Assembly (NCBI GenBank): GCA_017448145.1
Contig: JAFSMA010000012.1
Span: 1-48,471, forward strand
Length of the DNA: 48,471 bases
DNA from: Oscillospiraceae bacterium
GTDB taxonomy: Bacteria; Bacillota; Clostridia; Oscillospirales; Oscillospiraceae
Direction of reading: 5' to 3'
The notes under the pieces were generated by a model, which made no database searches, was not told the DNA's origin, and saw nothing but the letters and a program-made list of their open reading frames with translations. The position numbers were made by a program, and so were the translations under genes. Positions 15,536 to 23,932 of the stretch are shown piece by piece (the stretch's first letter is position 1; every line of letters begins with the position of its first letter).

Positions 15536-16644
15536 TTGGCCACCTTCTTTCCACGGAAATGAACAGTGTAGTTGACAAAGAACTCGCTGCCCAGCAGGAA
15601 GAACAGGATGATGCCGGTGATGATCTCGGACACGTCCTTGCTCAGGTTATAGCTGGAGGCGATGGCCTGGGCGCCCTTTTGCAGGAACACCAGCAGGAAG
15701 GAGAAAATCACCATGACCACGCTGTTGAACTGGGCCAGCCACGCCACGATGATGGCGGTGAAGCCGCGGCCGCCGGCGGTGCTGGTGGAGATGGAGTGGG
15801 ACGCGCCGGACACGGCTACGAAGCCTGCCAGACCGCAGATGGCGCCGGAGATGATGATGGTGCGGACATAGGCCCGGTTTACCCGGATGCCGGCGTAGCG
15901 GGCGGTGTTGACGCTGTCGCCGATGACGGAGATCTCAAAGCCCTGCTTGGACTTGTTCATATACAGGTACATGGCCACGGTGACCGCCAGCACGATGACC
16001 ACGTTCCAGGCGTAGTCGCCGTTCCAGCCCTTGGAGAGCATGTTGGGCAGCCAGCCGGCGTGGGTATTGGGATTGATGATGCCCACGGAGTTGGAGCCGA
16101 AGGGATTTTCCCACTTGGCCACGAAGAAGGCCGTCAGGCGGATGGCCAGATAGTTCATCATCAGGGTGAACAACGTCTCGTTGGTGTTCCAGCGGGCCTT
16201 GAAGAGGCCCGGGAACAGGCCCCAGATGCCGCCGGCGATAAGGCTCGTCAGGGCCATAATCAGCAGCAGCAGGAAGGTGGGCAGCTTGTTGAGATAAATC
16301 ATGCAGGCGGCGGAGGCAATGGCGCCCACCAGGATCTGGCCCTCGGCGCCGATGTTCCAAAACCGCATCTTAAAGGCGGGGGCAAGGCCCACGGCGATGC
16401 ACAGCAGCGTCATGGCGTCGCGGATGGTGACCCACATGCTCTTGTTGGTGCCCACCGCGCCCCGGGCCATGGTGGCGAACACGGCGGCGGGGTTGAGACC
16501 CGACACGGCGATGATCACCAGGCCGCTGACGATAAGGCTCAGCAAAAAGGCGATGACACGGATGCCCCAGGCCTTCCAGGGGGGCAGCATTTCGCCCCGC
16601 TTGGCCATACGCAGCAGAGGCTCATGGACTTTTTTGTGCTCCAT
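15532..16644 (-). CDS. ABC transporter permease, purine nucleoside/base type (NupB/YufP-like)
   Basis: A 370-residue integral membrane protein with an N-terminal cytoplasmic stretch of about 25 residues and eight to ten helices. Diagnostic blocks are MRFWNIGAEGQILVGAIAS, TNETLFTLMMNYLAIRL and SVIGDSVNTARYAGIRV, which match the YufP/NupB permease of BMP-type importers. The ATG has AAAGGAGG about 10 nt upstream and overlaps the ATPase stop (TAATG). It should pair with the downstream permease to form the membrane pore. Substrate inferred from family and context. Confidence 0.92.
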   Translation of the reverse strand: MEHKKVHEPLLRMAKRGEMLPPWKAWGIRVIAFLLSLIVSGLVIIAVSGLNPAAVFATMARGAVGTNKSMWVTIRDAMTLLCIAVGLAPAFKMRFWNIGAEGQILVGAIASAACMIYLNKLPTFLLLLIMALTSLIAGGIWGLFPGLFKARWNTNETLFTLMMNYLAIRLTAFFVAKWENPFGSNSVGIINPNTHAGWLPNMLSKGWNGDYAWNVVIVLAVTVAMYLYMNKSKQGFEISVIGDSVNTARYAGIRVNRAYVRTIIISGAICGLAGFVAVSGASHSISTSTAGGRGFTAIIVAWLAQFNSVVMVIFSFLLVFLQKGAQAIASSYNLSKDVSEIITGIILFFLLGSEFFVNYTVHFRGKKVAK

Positions 16645-18227
16645 TATTCGGCGCCCTCCTTTCTATGCTGGGTCATCAGCAGGCCCACTTCCTCCTTGGT
16701 GATGGTGCGTCCGTCCACCACGCCGGAGACCTGGCCGCCGCACAGCACCACGATCCGGTCGCACAGCTCCAGCAGCACGTCCAGATCCTCGCCTACGTAG
16801 ACCACGGCCCGGCCCTTCATCTTCTGCTCGGTAAGGAGATTATAAATGGTATACGAGGTATTGATGTCCAGGCCGCGAACGGCGTAGGCCGTCATCAGCA
16901 CGGCGGGTTCCTGGGCGATTTCGCGGCCCACCAGCACCTTCTGCACGTTGCCGCCGGACATGCGCCGCACGGGGAACTTGGTGCTGGGGGTCACCACCTC
17001 CAGCTCCTTCCAGATGCGGTTGGCCAGCTCCTCGGGGCCCTTGGTGTCCACAAAGACGCCCTTGCCCTTGCGCCAGGAGCGGAGCATCATGTTGCCGGTC
17101 ATGCCCATGGTGCCCACGAGACCCATGCCTAAGCGGTCCTCGGGGACGAAGGACATGGCGATGCCCGCCTTGCGGATGTCCATGGGGTCCATGCCCACCA
17201 GGGACAGGGGCCGGTGCTTGGGCTGGCCGCTTTCATCGGTCTCGGCATAATCCACGTCGGGATCGTAGTAGAGGATCTTGCCCTCCTTCACCGGGTAGAG
17301 GCCGGCGATGGACTCCAGCAGCTCCTTCTGGCCCGAGCCGGCCACGCCGGCGATGCCCAGAATCTCGCCGGAATTGGCGGTGAAGCTCACGTCGTCCAGC
17401 CGCTTGACGCCCAGCTCATCGTAGGCCGTGACGTGCTCCAGCACCAGACGGGGGGTGGGGTTGACGGGCAGGGGGCGGTCGATATTCAGGCTGACGCTGC
17501 GGCCCACCATCATATCGGTGAGGGATTGCTGGTTGGCATCCTTCGTGGCCACGTCACCGATATACTCGCCCTTGCGCAGGATGGCCACCCGGTCGGACAC
17601 ATCCAGCACCTCGTGGAGCTTGTGAGTGATGATGATGAGGGATTTGCCGTCGCGCTGCATGTTGCGCATGATGGCAAAGAGCTTGTCGGTCTCCTGGGGG
17701 GTCAGCACGGCGGTGGGCTCGTCCAGAATGAGGATGTCCGCGCCGCGGTAGAGCACCTTGACGATCTCCACCGTCTGCTTCTGGGAGACGGACATATCGT
17801 AGATCTTCTGGTTGGGCTGGATGTCGAAGCCGTACTTTTCGCAGATCTCCTTCACCTTCTGGCCCGCCTTTTTCAGATCCAGGCGGCCCTCCTCCTCCAG
17901 GCCCAGGACGATGTTCTCCGTGGCGGTGAACACGTCCACCAGCTTGAAGTGCTGATGAATCATGCCGATGCCGTTATCAAAGGCGTCCTTGGGGGAGGCG
18001 ATGGTGACGGGCTTGTCGTGTACGTAAATCTGGCCTTCGTCGGGATAGTAGATACCGGAGAGCATGTTCATGAGGGTGGTCTTGCCGCTGCCGTTCTCGC
18101 CCAGCAGAGACAAAATCTCGCCCTCGTGCAGTTCCAGGTTGATGCCGTTATTGGCCACCACGCTGCCGAACCGCTTGGTGATGTTCTCCATCCGAATGGC
18201 GTTCTTCACAGGTTCCAAGGCTGTCAT
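16644..18227 (-). CDS. ABC transporter ATP-binding protein with two nucleotide-binding domains (NupA/YufO-like)
   Basis: A 527-residue cytoplasmic ATPase made of two fused domains. In domain 1, GENGSGKTT (about 43-51), MSVSQKQ and ILILDEPTAVLT are intact. In domain 2 the P-loop is GVAGSGQKE, lacking the usual K-S/T, the signature is MSGGNVQK and Walker B is AVLMTAYAVRGLD. This asymmetry is normal for the sugar/nucleoside import family, in which the second site is atypical. It energises uptake through the two permeases encoded just downstream with overlapping codons. A promoter (18284-18312) lies 57 bp upstream, so this operon can be transcribed apart from the lipoprotein gene. Confidence 0.94.
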   Translation of the reverse strand: MTALEPVKNAIRMENITKRFGSVVANNGINLELHEGEILSLLGENGSGKTTLMNMLSGIYYPDEGQIYVHDKPVTIASPKDAFDNGIGMIHQHFKLVDVFTATENIVLGLEEEGRLDLKKAGQKVKEICEKYGFDIQPNQKIYDMSVSQKQTVEIVKVLYRGADILILDEPTAVLTPQETDKLFAIMRNMQRDGKSLIIITHKLHEVLDVSDRVAILRKGEYIGDVATKDANQQSLTDMMVGRSVSLNIDRPLPVNPTPRLVLEHVTAYDELGVKRLDDVSFTANSGEILGIAGVAGSGQKELLESIAGLYPVKEGKILYYDPDVDYAETDESGQPKHRPLSLVGMDPMDIRKAGIAMSFVPEDRLGMGLVGTMGMTGNMMLRSWRKGKGVFVDTKGPEELANRIWKELEVVTPSTKFPVRRMSGGNVQKVLVGREIAQEPAVLMTAYAVRGLDINTSYTIYNLLTEQKMKGRAVVYVGEDLDVLLELCDRIVVLCGGQVSGVVDGRTITKEEVGLLMTQHRKEGAE

Positions 18228-18283
18228 CCTTTCTTTCGGTCAGGCGCGCCGGAAGCGCCCGAACGGAATTCGATACCAAGGGT

Positions 18284-18312
18284 ATTTTAGCATATTCCCG
18301 GCATCTTGTAAA
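18284..18312 (-). promoter_or_regulatory. Promoter of the ATPase-permease-deaminase operon
   Basis: On the minus strand TTTACA (18312-18307), a 17-nt spacer and TAAAAT (18289-18284). It lies between the lipoprotein terminator and the ATPase start. Confidence 0.7.
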
Positions 18313-18372
18313 TCAAAATCCACAAAAATTTTTTGGAAACTACAAAAATTCTGTTAGTTTTTAATAAGAAAA

Positions 18373-18398
18373 TGCGGGCCGCTTTTCAGCGGCCCGCA
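18373..18398 (-). terminator. Terminator of the BMP lipoprotein gene
   Basis: An 11-bp GC-rich perfect stem (TGCGGGCCGCT at 18373-18383 with 18388-18398), GAAA loop on the minus strand, followed by TTTTCTT. It separates lipoprotein transcription from the transporter core, probably allowing excess binding protein. Confidence 0.85.
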
Positions 18399-18453
18399 AG
18401 GCGATTAAGCGATTAAGAGGTCTTCAGCCCCTTGCGGTAAGCGCGGCGGGAGC

Positions 18454-19683
18454 TTAGTTCAGCTCGGTGATGCCGTCGATGCGCAGACCGAAGGAGGGGG
18501 CGGAGATGTACTCGGACTCGTGATAGTAACCGTCCACGATGCCCTCGTTGGTATCGTTGACCCAGTCGCCGTCGGAGTCGAAGGTGAAGGCGGAGGTGAC
18601 GGTCTCGCCGCCCACGGTGAAGGTGGAGGTGTCGAACACGTGGAGGGTGCCGGCCTTGATGGCGGCCTCAGCCTCGGCAACGGCCTCAGCAGTGCCCTCG
18701 GCGACCTCGGGGCCCAGGGGGGTGATGCCCACAGCGCCGGACTCATAGCCCTCGGCCCAGTCGGTAGCGATGGTCTCGCCGGCCAGGAAGGCCTTGAACA
18801 GGTAGGTGTAGAACACGCTCCAGTCGTTGGTGGAGGAGGTCAGCGCAGCGGTGGGGGCGGCAGCCAGCATGTCGATGTTGTAGCCGACGGAGTAGACGGG
18901 GGTGCCGTTGTCCTTGGCGGTCTGGACAGCCTTGGGGGCGCCGGTGGAGTCAGCGTGCTGACCGATGATGCAGCAGCCACGGGCCATGAGGGCCTCGGCG
19001 GCCTTGCCCTCCTCCTGGATATCGAACCAGGAGTTGGTGTACTGCACGTCCATGTGGGCCTCGGGGACGATGCTGCGGATGCCCAGGAAGAAGCCGGTAT
19101 AGCCGGAAACCACCTCAGCATAGGGGAAGGCGCCAACGTAGCCGATGTAGGGATCGGTGACCAGGCCGGCGTCCATCATTTCCTTCAGCTTCAGGCCGGC
19201 CACGATGCCGGAGACGTAGCGGGACTCGAAGGTCAGGTTGAAGGCGTTGTGGAAGTTGGGCAGGCCGGACTTCATGGCGGTATCACCGGTCATGGCCACG
19301 AACTCCACGTCGGGGTTCTCGGAGGCGGCCTGCTGTGTGTAGGACTGGTGGCTGTAGGAATTGGTAATCACCAGGGTGCAGCCCTGGTCCACGCACTCGA
19401 TGCACTTGTCGTAGCACTCTTCGTTCTCGGGGATGTTGTAGTTCCAGACGATGTTCTCGTCGGTGAGGCCGCAGGCAGCGGCGGCCTTGCGGATGCCCTC
19501 GATGTGGGCGTAGGTGTAGCCCTCGTTTTCATCGCCCACCAGGACGACGCCGATCTTCACGGGGGCAGAGGTCTCCTCGCCACCTTCATTGGAGGGTGCG
19601 GGAGTCTCGTTGGTGTTTCCGCCGCAGGCGGCCAGGCACAGCACCATGACCAGGGCGAGGATCAATGCAAGAAACTTCTTCAT
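18454..19683 (-). CDS. BMP/PnrA-family substrate-binding lipoprotein
   Basis: A 409-residue exported lipoprotein. MKKFLALILALVMVLCLAAC is a signal peptide ending in a lipobox with Cys 20 as the lipidated residue, followed by an acidic/Ser-Pro linker. The mature part has KIGVVLVGDENEGYTYAHIEGIRKA, AMTGDTA and later GQHADSTGAPKAVQ, matching the BMP (PnrA) family, whose studied members bind purine nucleosides. It should feed the ATPase and permeases encoded downstream. AGGAGG lies about 10 nt before the ATG. A strong promoter (19799-19827) and a leader of about 110 nt with two hairpins precede it. The codon use is highly optimised, consistent with abundant protein. Ligand inferred. Confidence 0.93.
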   Translation of the reverse strand: MKKFLALILALVMVLCLAACGGNTNETPAPSNEGGEETSAPVKIGVVLVGDENEGYTYAHIEGIRKAAAACGLTDENIVWNYNIPENEECYDKCIECVDQGCTLVITNSYSHQSYTQQAASENPDVEFVAMTGDTAMKSGLPNFHNAFNLTFESRYVSGIVAGLKLKEMMDAGLVTDPYIGYVGAFPYAEVVSGYTGFFLGIRSIVPEAHMDVQYTNSWFDIQEEGKAAEALMARGCCIIGQHADSTGAPKAVQTAKDNGTPVYSVGYNIDMLAAAPTAALTSSTNDWSVFYTYLFKAFLAGETIATDWAEGYESGAVGITPLGPEVAEGTAEAVAEAEAAIKAGTLHVFDTSTFTVGGETVTSAFTFDSDGDWVNDTNEGIVDGYYHESEYISAPSFGLRIDGITELN

Positions 19684-19798
19684 TCTTTTTTCCTCCTTTT
19701 TTAATGTGGGATGCGGGGCTGAAAGTAAGTGTAAAGTTGCCCCGCACCTGAATAACGGGCGTCGCCCGACATTCACAGAGAATGGCTCCGATAAGGGT

Positions 19799-19827
19799 AT
19801 TATAAGTGAAAATGCACAGGATTTCAA
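19799..19827 (-). promoter_or_regulatory. Promoter and structured leader of the lipoprotein gene
   Basis: TTGAAA (19827-19822), 17-nt spacer, TATAAT (19804-19799) on the minus strand. The resulting leader (about 19792 to 19684) folds two hairpins: CGGGC/GCCCG (19756-19768) and TGCGGGGC/GCCCCGCA (19712-19746), the latter ending about 15 nt before the AGGAGG site. No known purine riboswitch consensus is recognised. Confidence 0.75.
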
Positions 19828-19971
19828 TACAAAAAGGACGCCATTTTGACATTTCTTTTCAATGGCTGGCAGTAATAATTGCGATGGGGGAGAAAGTTGC
19901 ACAAATTAAGGGGGATACTTTTGTGGAAAATAGGCAGGGGTTGTGTGAAAAAGCTAACAAGCGGGATTTCG

Positions 19972-20010
19972 TCACTGGTGGATGCGAGTGCCTGTTTTGC
20001 CGGCGATGCC
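19972..20010 (-). pseudogene. Duplicate of the last 12 codons plus stop of carbamate kinase
   Basis: This 39-nt stretch encodes GIAGKTGTRIHQ and TGA, the same as the true 3' end of arcC at 20029-20067. The two copies differ at seven positions and all seven are third codon positions. The copy lies 57 nt (19 codons) downstream and in the same frame, so it would be read only if the arcC TGA were suppressed. It is best explained as a remnant of a second, diverged carbamate kinase gene left by recombination. No upstream part of such a gene is visible. Confidence 0.8.
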
Positions 20011-20028
20011 TGCGGCGGGACGAAAGAA

Positions 20029-20964
20029 TCACTGGTGAATCCGAGTACCCGTTTTCCCGGCTATCCCCTCCTGGGCCTTTTGCAGCAGGGTGATGAGGGC
20101 GGTGCGGCCGGGGCGGGACAGGGCGAATTTCTCCGCCGCCTGAACCTTGGGCAGCATGGAGCCCTTGGCGAACTGGCCCTGGGCGATGTATTCCTCCACC
20201 TGGGCGGGGGTGAGATCGTCCAGATCCTGCTGGTCGGGGGTGTTGAAGCGGATGGCCACCTTTTCCACGGCGGTGAGGATCACCAGCACGTCGGCCTCCA
20301 GCAGCTCGGCCAGCAGCTCGGAGCCGAAGTCCTTGTCGATGACGGCGGGGACGCCCCGAAGCTGGCCGTTTTCGCGGATGACGGGGATGCCGCCGCCGCC
20401 CACGGCGATGACCACATGGCCGGCGTTGCACAGGGCGCGGACGGAGTCGATCTCCACGATGTCCACAGGCTTGGGGGAGGGCACCACCTGGCGGTAGCCC
20501 CGGCCGGCGTCCTCCACCATGGTGTAGCCCCGCTGCGCCGCGATGCGCTCCGCCGTCTCCTTATCGTAGAAGGCGCCCACGGGCTTGGTGGGGTTCCGGA
20601 AGGCGGGATCCTCCGGGGAGACCACCACCTGGGTGACCACGGTGGCTACCGGCTTGGCGATATGGCGGCGGGACAGCTCGTTGTCGATGGCCTGCTGGAG
20701 GTGATAGCCGATGTAGCCCTGGGACATGGCGCCGCACTCGGGGAAGGGCATGTCCGCCTTGATGGCGCCGCTCTCGGCGGCGGTGGAAAGGCCCAGGTTG
20801 ATCATGCCCACCTGTGGGCCGTTGCCGTGGGCGATGACCACCTCGTTACCGTCGGCAATCAGGTCCACGATGGCGCTGGCGGTCTCGGTGACCAGATGGA
20901 GCTGCTCGGCGGCGGTGTTGCCCAGGGCGTTGCCGCCCAGGGCGATGACGATTCTCTTGCTCAT
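20029..20964 (-). CDS. arcC: Carbamate kinase (ArcC/YqeA)
   Basis: A 311-residue enzyme of the amino-acid kinase fold that makes ATP and carbamate from carbamoyl phosphate and ADP. IVIALGGNAL at the N terminus, IAHGNGPQVG, the GYIGYHLQQAI helix, AVGGGGIPV and DKDFGSELLAE are all standard family blocks. It is the last gene of the ygeY-ygeW-arcC operon: YgeW would provide carbamoyl phosphate from a ureido compound and this enzyme would harvest it as ATP. The ATG at 20964 has a modest GAGAGGT site. The 72-bp gap to ygeW contains a hairpin. Directly after the stop lies a synonymous copy of its own tail (19972-20010). Confidence 0.96.
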   Translation of the reverse strand: MSKRIVIALGGNALGNTAAEQLHLVTETASAIVDLIADGNEVVIAHGNGPQVGMINLGLSTAAESGAIKADMPFPECGAMSQGYIGYHLQQAIDNELSRRHIAKPVATVVTQVVVSPEDPAFRNPTKPVGAFYDKETAERIAAQRGYTMVEDAGRGYRQVVPSPKPVDIVEIDSVRALCNAGHVVIAVGGGGIPVIRENGQLRGVPAVIDKDFGSELLAELLEADVLVILTAVEKVAIRFNTPDQQDLDDLTPAQVEEYIAQGQFAKGSMLPKVQAAEKFALSRPGRTALITLLQKAQEGIAGKTGTRIHQ

Positions 20965-20997
20965 TTTAATATAGTACCTCTCTACGCATATAGGGGT

Positions 20998-21025
20998 ATA
21001 GCGGGAACGGTGCCGCTCCCGCTAT
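20998..21025. terminator. Intercistronic hairpin between ygeW and arcC
   Basis: ATAGCGGGA (20998-21006) pairs with TCCCGCTAT (21017-21025). It has no T-run and may be a processing or partial attenuation site lowering arcC relative to ygeW. Confidence 0.5.
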
Positions 21026-21036
21026 CCCGTGGTTCT

Positions 21037-22230
21037 TCAGAAAATCTTGCGCTTTTCCTTGCCCTCGTCCAGCTCCATCAGGGCCTTGACGGGATCCTTC
21101 ACCTGGGCCAGGAAGATCATGGCCGCGATGATATAGGGCTTGTAGCTGGCCTGCTTATACAGAGGCACCAGGTAGCGGTCGAACACGGAGTTGTCCACCT
21201 CGCCCTCGGGGCAGCTGAGGCCGGAGATGTCGGCGGGCAGGCAGTGCAGGTACAGGGCCTTGCCGCCCTTCGTCAGCTTCATCATCTCCTCGGTGCAGGC
21301 CCAGTCCTTGTGCTGGGCGTTCTGGGCCAGGAGGCGCTGCTCCAGGGCGTCGATGCCCGCCTTGTCGCCGGCGGCGTAGAGCTTGGTGCGCTCTTCCATG
21401 GCGGCAAAGGAGGCCCAGCTCTTGGGATAGACGATGTCCGCATCCCGGAAGGCTTCCTTCATGTCGTTGGTCTTATGGAATTGGGAGCCGTACTTCTGGC
21501 AGTTGCGCCGGGCCACGTCCTCCACCTCGGGCATCACGTCGTAGCCCTCGGGATGGGCCAGGGTCACGTCCATGCCGAAGCGGGTGAACAGGCCGATGAC
21601 GCCCTGGGGAACGGACAGGGGTTTACCGTAGGAGGGGGAGTAGGCCCAGGTCATGGCCACCTTCTTGCCCTTCAGGTTCTCCACGCCGCCGAAATAGTGG
21701 ATGACATGGAGCATATCCGCCATGCACTGGGTGGGATGGTCCACGTCGCACTGGAGGTTTACCAGGGTGGGCTGCTGCTCCAGGATGCCGTCGCGGTAGC
21801 CGTCCTTCACGGCGTCCATGAAGGTCTTCTGGTACTTGTGGCCCTCGCCGATGAACATATCGTCACGGATGCCGATGACATCGGCCATGAAGGACACCAT
21901 GTTGGCGGTCTCACGGACGGTCTCACCGTGGGCGATCTGGGAGGTCTTCTCGTCCAGGTCCTGCACCTCCAGGCCCAGCAGGTTGCAGGCGGAGGCGAAA
22001 GAGAAGCGGGTGCGGGTGGAATTGTCCCGGAAAATGGAGATGCCAAGGCCGGAGTCGAACACGCGGGTGCTCTTGTTGCGCTCCCGCAGGTCGCGGAGGG
22101 CGTCGGCCACGGTGAAGACGGCGTCGATCTCGTCGTCGGTCTTGTCCCACGTCCAGTAGAAGTCGGTCTTGTACATGTTGTTGATGTTGAGGGTGCTGAG
22201 GTGGCGTGCCAGTTCCACGGTCTTGCTCAT
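21037..22230 (-). CDS. ygeW: Knotted carbamoyltransferase YgeW
   Basis: A 397-residue member of the aspartate/ornithine carbamoyltransferase superfamily. STRTRFS (about 71-77) is the carbamoyl-phosphate loop, HPTQ (about 165-168) the second phosphate-binding motif, and HCLPAD (about 329-334) the amino-acid side signature. Length and wording match the YgeW group, which keeps the trefoil knot and is linked to ureide and purine catabolism in gut anaerobes. Here it would work in the catabolic direction, phosphorolysing a ureido intermediate and giving carbamoyl phosphate to ArcC. AAGGAG lies about 9 nt before the ATG. Located between ygeY and arcC in one operon. The natural substrate is inferred from family reports, not from sequence. 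Confidence 0.95.
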   Translation of the reverse strand: MSKTVELARHLSTLNINNMYKTDFYWTWDKTDDEIDAVFTVADALRDLRERNKSTRVFDSGLGISIFRDNSTRTRFSFASACNLLGLEVQDLDEKTSQIAHGETVRETANMVSFMADVIGIRDDMFIGEGHKYQKTFMDAVKDGYRDGILEQQPTLVNLQCDVDHPTQCMADMLHVIHYFGGVENLKGKKVAMTWAYSPSYGKPLSVPQGVIGLFTRFGMDVTLAHPEGYDVMPEVEDVARRNCQKYGSQFHKTNDMKEAFRDADIVYPKSWASFAAMEERTKLYAAGDKAGIDALEQRLLAQNAQHKDWACTEEMMKLTKGGKALYLHCLPADISGLSCPEGEVDNSVFDRYLVPLYKQASYKPYIIAAMIFLAQVKDPVKALMELDEGKEKRKIF

Positions 22231-22274
22231 AGGTCGTTCTCCTTTTATGTAAAGATGGAAGTGTGTGGGGGAAA

Positions 22275-22303
22275 GGCGGGCCGCCGGGGGCGGCGGCCCC
22301 TAC
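22275..22303 (-). repeat. Solitary REP-like palindrome between ygeY and ygeW
   Basis: A 29-nt GC-rich palindrome (stem GGGCCGCC/GGCGGCCC). Read on the minus strand it matches the array unit at 6904-6932 at 28 of 29 positions. It lies in the 83-bp spacer of the operon, where it may stabilise or separate mRNA segments. Confidence 0.85.
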
Positions 22304-22313
22304 AAATCATTTT

Positions 22314-23711
22314 TTATTTGATGTCGTTGCCCGTCAGCTCCTGGCGGAAGGCGGTGGCGGTGCCGTCCTTGTTCTCGGGCTTATACAGCATGGGGACGGC
22401 GGCGTACAGGGCGGCGCAGGTGACCAGGTCCTTCTTCCAGGTGATCTCGTTGGGGGCGTGGGCCTGGGACTCGGCGCCGGGGCCGAAGCCTACGCAGGGG
22501 ATGCCGTAGCGGCCCTGGATGGACACGCCGTTGGTGGAGAAGGTCCACTTGTCGGTGAGGGGACGGCCGATGCGCTTTTCCTTGGCGGTGTCGTCGGCAT
22601 AGAGGCGCTCCGTACCCCACAGGGCGTGGTGGGCGTCCACCAGGGCCTGGACGTGGGGAGCGGTCTCCTTATTGATCCAGGTGGGGAAGAAGCACTCGGT
22701 CTCGTACACGTGGCCCGTCCAGGCGGGACGGTCGTACATATACATGGACACCTTCACGTCCTTGGCGTACTTACGGCAGGCGGGAAGGTCTTCGATCTCC
22801 TTGAGGCAGGACTGGTAGGTCTCGCCGGCGGTCATGCGGCGGTCAATGGAGATGGCGCAGCTGTCCGCCACGGCGCAGCGGGAGGGGGAGGTGTAGAAAA
22901 TCTGGCTGGTGGTGCAGGTGCCCCGGCCCAGGAAACGGGCGTCCTCGTAATGGTCGGGGTTGTACTTGGGGTCCAGCATCTTCACCAGGCCCTTGATCTC
23001 CACGGTATCGTCGGCGGGATTCTCGTTGAGGTCACGGACGTTCTCGATGATCTCCGCCATCTTGTGGATGGCGTTGTCGCCCCGCTCGGGGGCGGAGCCG
23101 TGGCAGGAGACGCCGTGGACATCCACCCGAATCTCCATGCGGCCCCGGTGACCGCGGTAGATGCCGCCGTCTGTGGGCTCGGTGGAGATGACGAACTCGA
23201 TCTGGCTGCGGGCGTCGTCGGGGCCCTGGAAATACTCGTTGACGATGGACTGCCAGCACATGCCGTCGCAGTCCTCCTCCTGGACGGAGCCCACCACCAT
23301 CATCTTATAGCCCTCGGGCAGCAGGCCCAGGTCCTTCATAATCTTTACGCCGTAGGCGGCGGCAGCCATGCCGCCCTCCTGGTCGGAGCCGCCGCGGCCG
23401 TAGATGATCTCGTCGGTCTCATAGCCCTGGTAGGGGTCGGCCTCCCAGTTGGCGATGTTGCCGATGCCCACGGTGTCGATGTGGCTGTCGATGGCGATGA
23501 TGCGGTCGCCATGGCCCATCCAGCCGATGACGTTGCCCAGCTTGTCGATCTCCACCTTGTCGTAGCCCAGGGACTCCAGCTCCTGGGCGATGCGCTTGAC
23601 CACCCGCTCCTCCTCACAGGACTCGGAGGGAATGGCGATCATGTCCCGCAGGAACTTCACCATAGCGGGGCGATAGCCCTCCGCCGCTTTTTTAATGGCC
23701 TCAAAATCCAT
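22314..23711 (-). CDS. ygeY: YgeY-family M20 hydrolase (selenium metabolism-linked)
   Basis: A 465-residue metallopeptidase-fold hydrolase. IDSHIDTV provides His 77 and Asp 79, [11 protein letters not shown] the bridging Asp 110, [11 protein letters not shown] the catalytic Glu pair, and [10 protein letters not shown] the final His. These are the M20 di-zinc residues. The overall sequence and the [19 protein letters not shown] block are those of YgeY, a group found beside ygeW, dpaL, yqeC and selenium-dependent hydroxylases. It likely cleaves an amide or ureide bond in purine-derived intermediates rather than peptides. First gene of the minus-strand operon, transcribed from a strong promoter at 23790-23817 with a G/C hairpin in the leader. 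Confidence 0.95.
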   Translation of the reverse strand: MDFEAIKKAAEGYRPAMVKFLRDMIAIPSESCEEERVVKRIAQELESLGYDKVEIDKLGNVIGWMGHGDRIIAIDSHIDTVGIGNIANWEADPYQGYETDEIIYGRGGSDQEGGMAAAAYGVKIMKDLGLLPEGYKMMVVGSVQEEDCDGMCWQSIVNEYFQGPDDARSQIEFVISTEPTDGGIYRGHRGRMEIRVDVHGVSCHGSAPERGDNAIHKMAEIIENVRDLNENPADDTVEIKGLVKMLDPKYNPDHYEDARFLGRGTCTTSQIFYTSPSRCAVADSCAISIDRRMTAGETYQSCLKEIEDLPACRKYAKDVKVSMYMYDRPAWTGHVYETECFFPTWINKETAPHVQALVDAHHALWGTERLYADDTAKEKRIGRPLTDKWTFSTNGVSIQGRYGIPCVGFGPGAESQAHAPNEITWKKDLVTCAALYAAVPMLYKPENKDGTATAFRQELTGNDIK

Positions 23712-23789
23712 AATGCAACCTCCCGATTCGGCGTGTTACGCCCCCAATATTATGGTTCCGGGGGCACAGCGTCCCCCTCTTTCCCCTCT

Positions 23790-23817
23790 ATCATAGCACG
23801 ATGAAAGCAGATGTCAA
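23790..23817 (-). promoter_or_regulatory. Near-consensus promoter of the ygeY-ygeW-arcC operon
   Basis: TTGACA (23817-23812), 16-nt spacer, TATGAT (23795-23790) on the minus strand, about 80 bp before the ygeY ATG. The leader contains a GGGGG...CCCCC hairpin (about 23760-23778). Confidence 0.8.
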
Positions 23818-23857
23818 ACAAAAATTTTGAAATCCTAAATCTTTTTTAGAATTCTTC

Positions 23858-23885
23858 TTGCTTTTACCGGTATTTGTGGTATAGT
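23858..23885 (+). promoter_or_regulatory. Promoter of the regulator operon
   Basis: TTGCTT (23858-23863), 16-nt spacer, TATAGT (23880-23885), back to back with the ygeY promoter. The roughly 40 bp between the two -35 boxes (23818-23857) are A/T-rich and hold an imperfect CTAAA...TTTAG inverted repeat that could be the regulator's operator. Confidence 0.7.
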
Positions 23886-23932
23886 GAAACTGTGAAAGTG
23901 GAAGCCGCGGACGAAGAACAGAGGTGAAAGCG

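Noticed and set aside
18373..18398. Riboswitch in the ATPase leader
   Set aside because: The only strong hairpin there lies upstream of the ATPase promoter and behaves as the terminator of the lipoprotein gene.
19879..22509. An 876-codon open frame on the plus strand opposite arcC and ygeW
   Set aside because: It is a shadow of the high-GC carbamate kinase and carbamoyltransferase genes, whose family motifs are unmistakable. The antisense product is Gly/His/Leu-rich with no domain.
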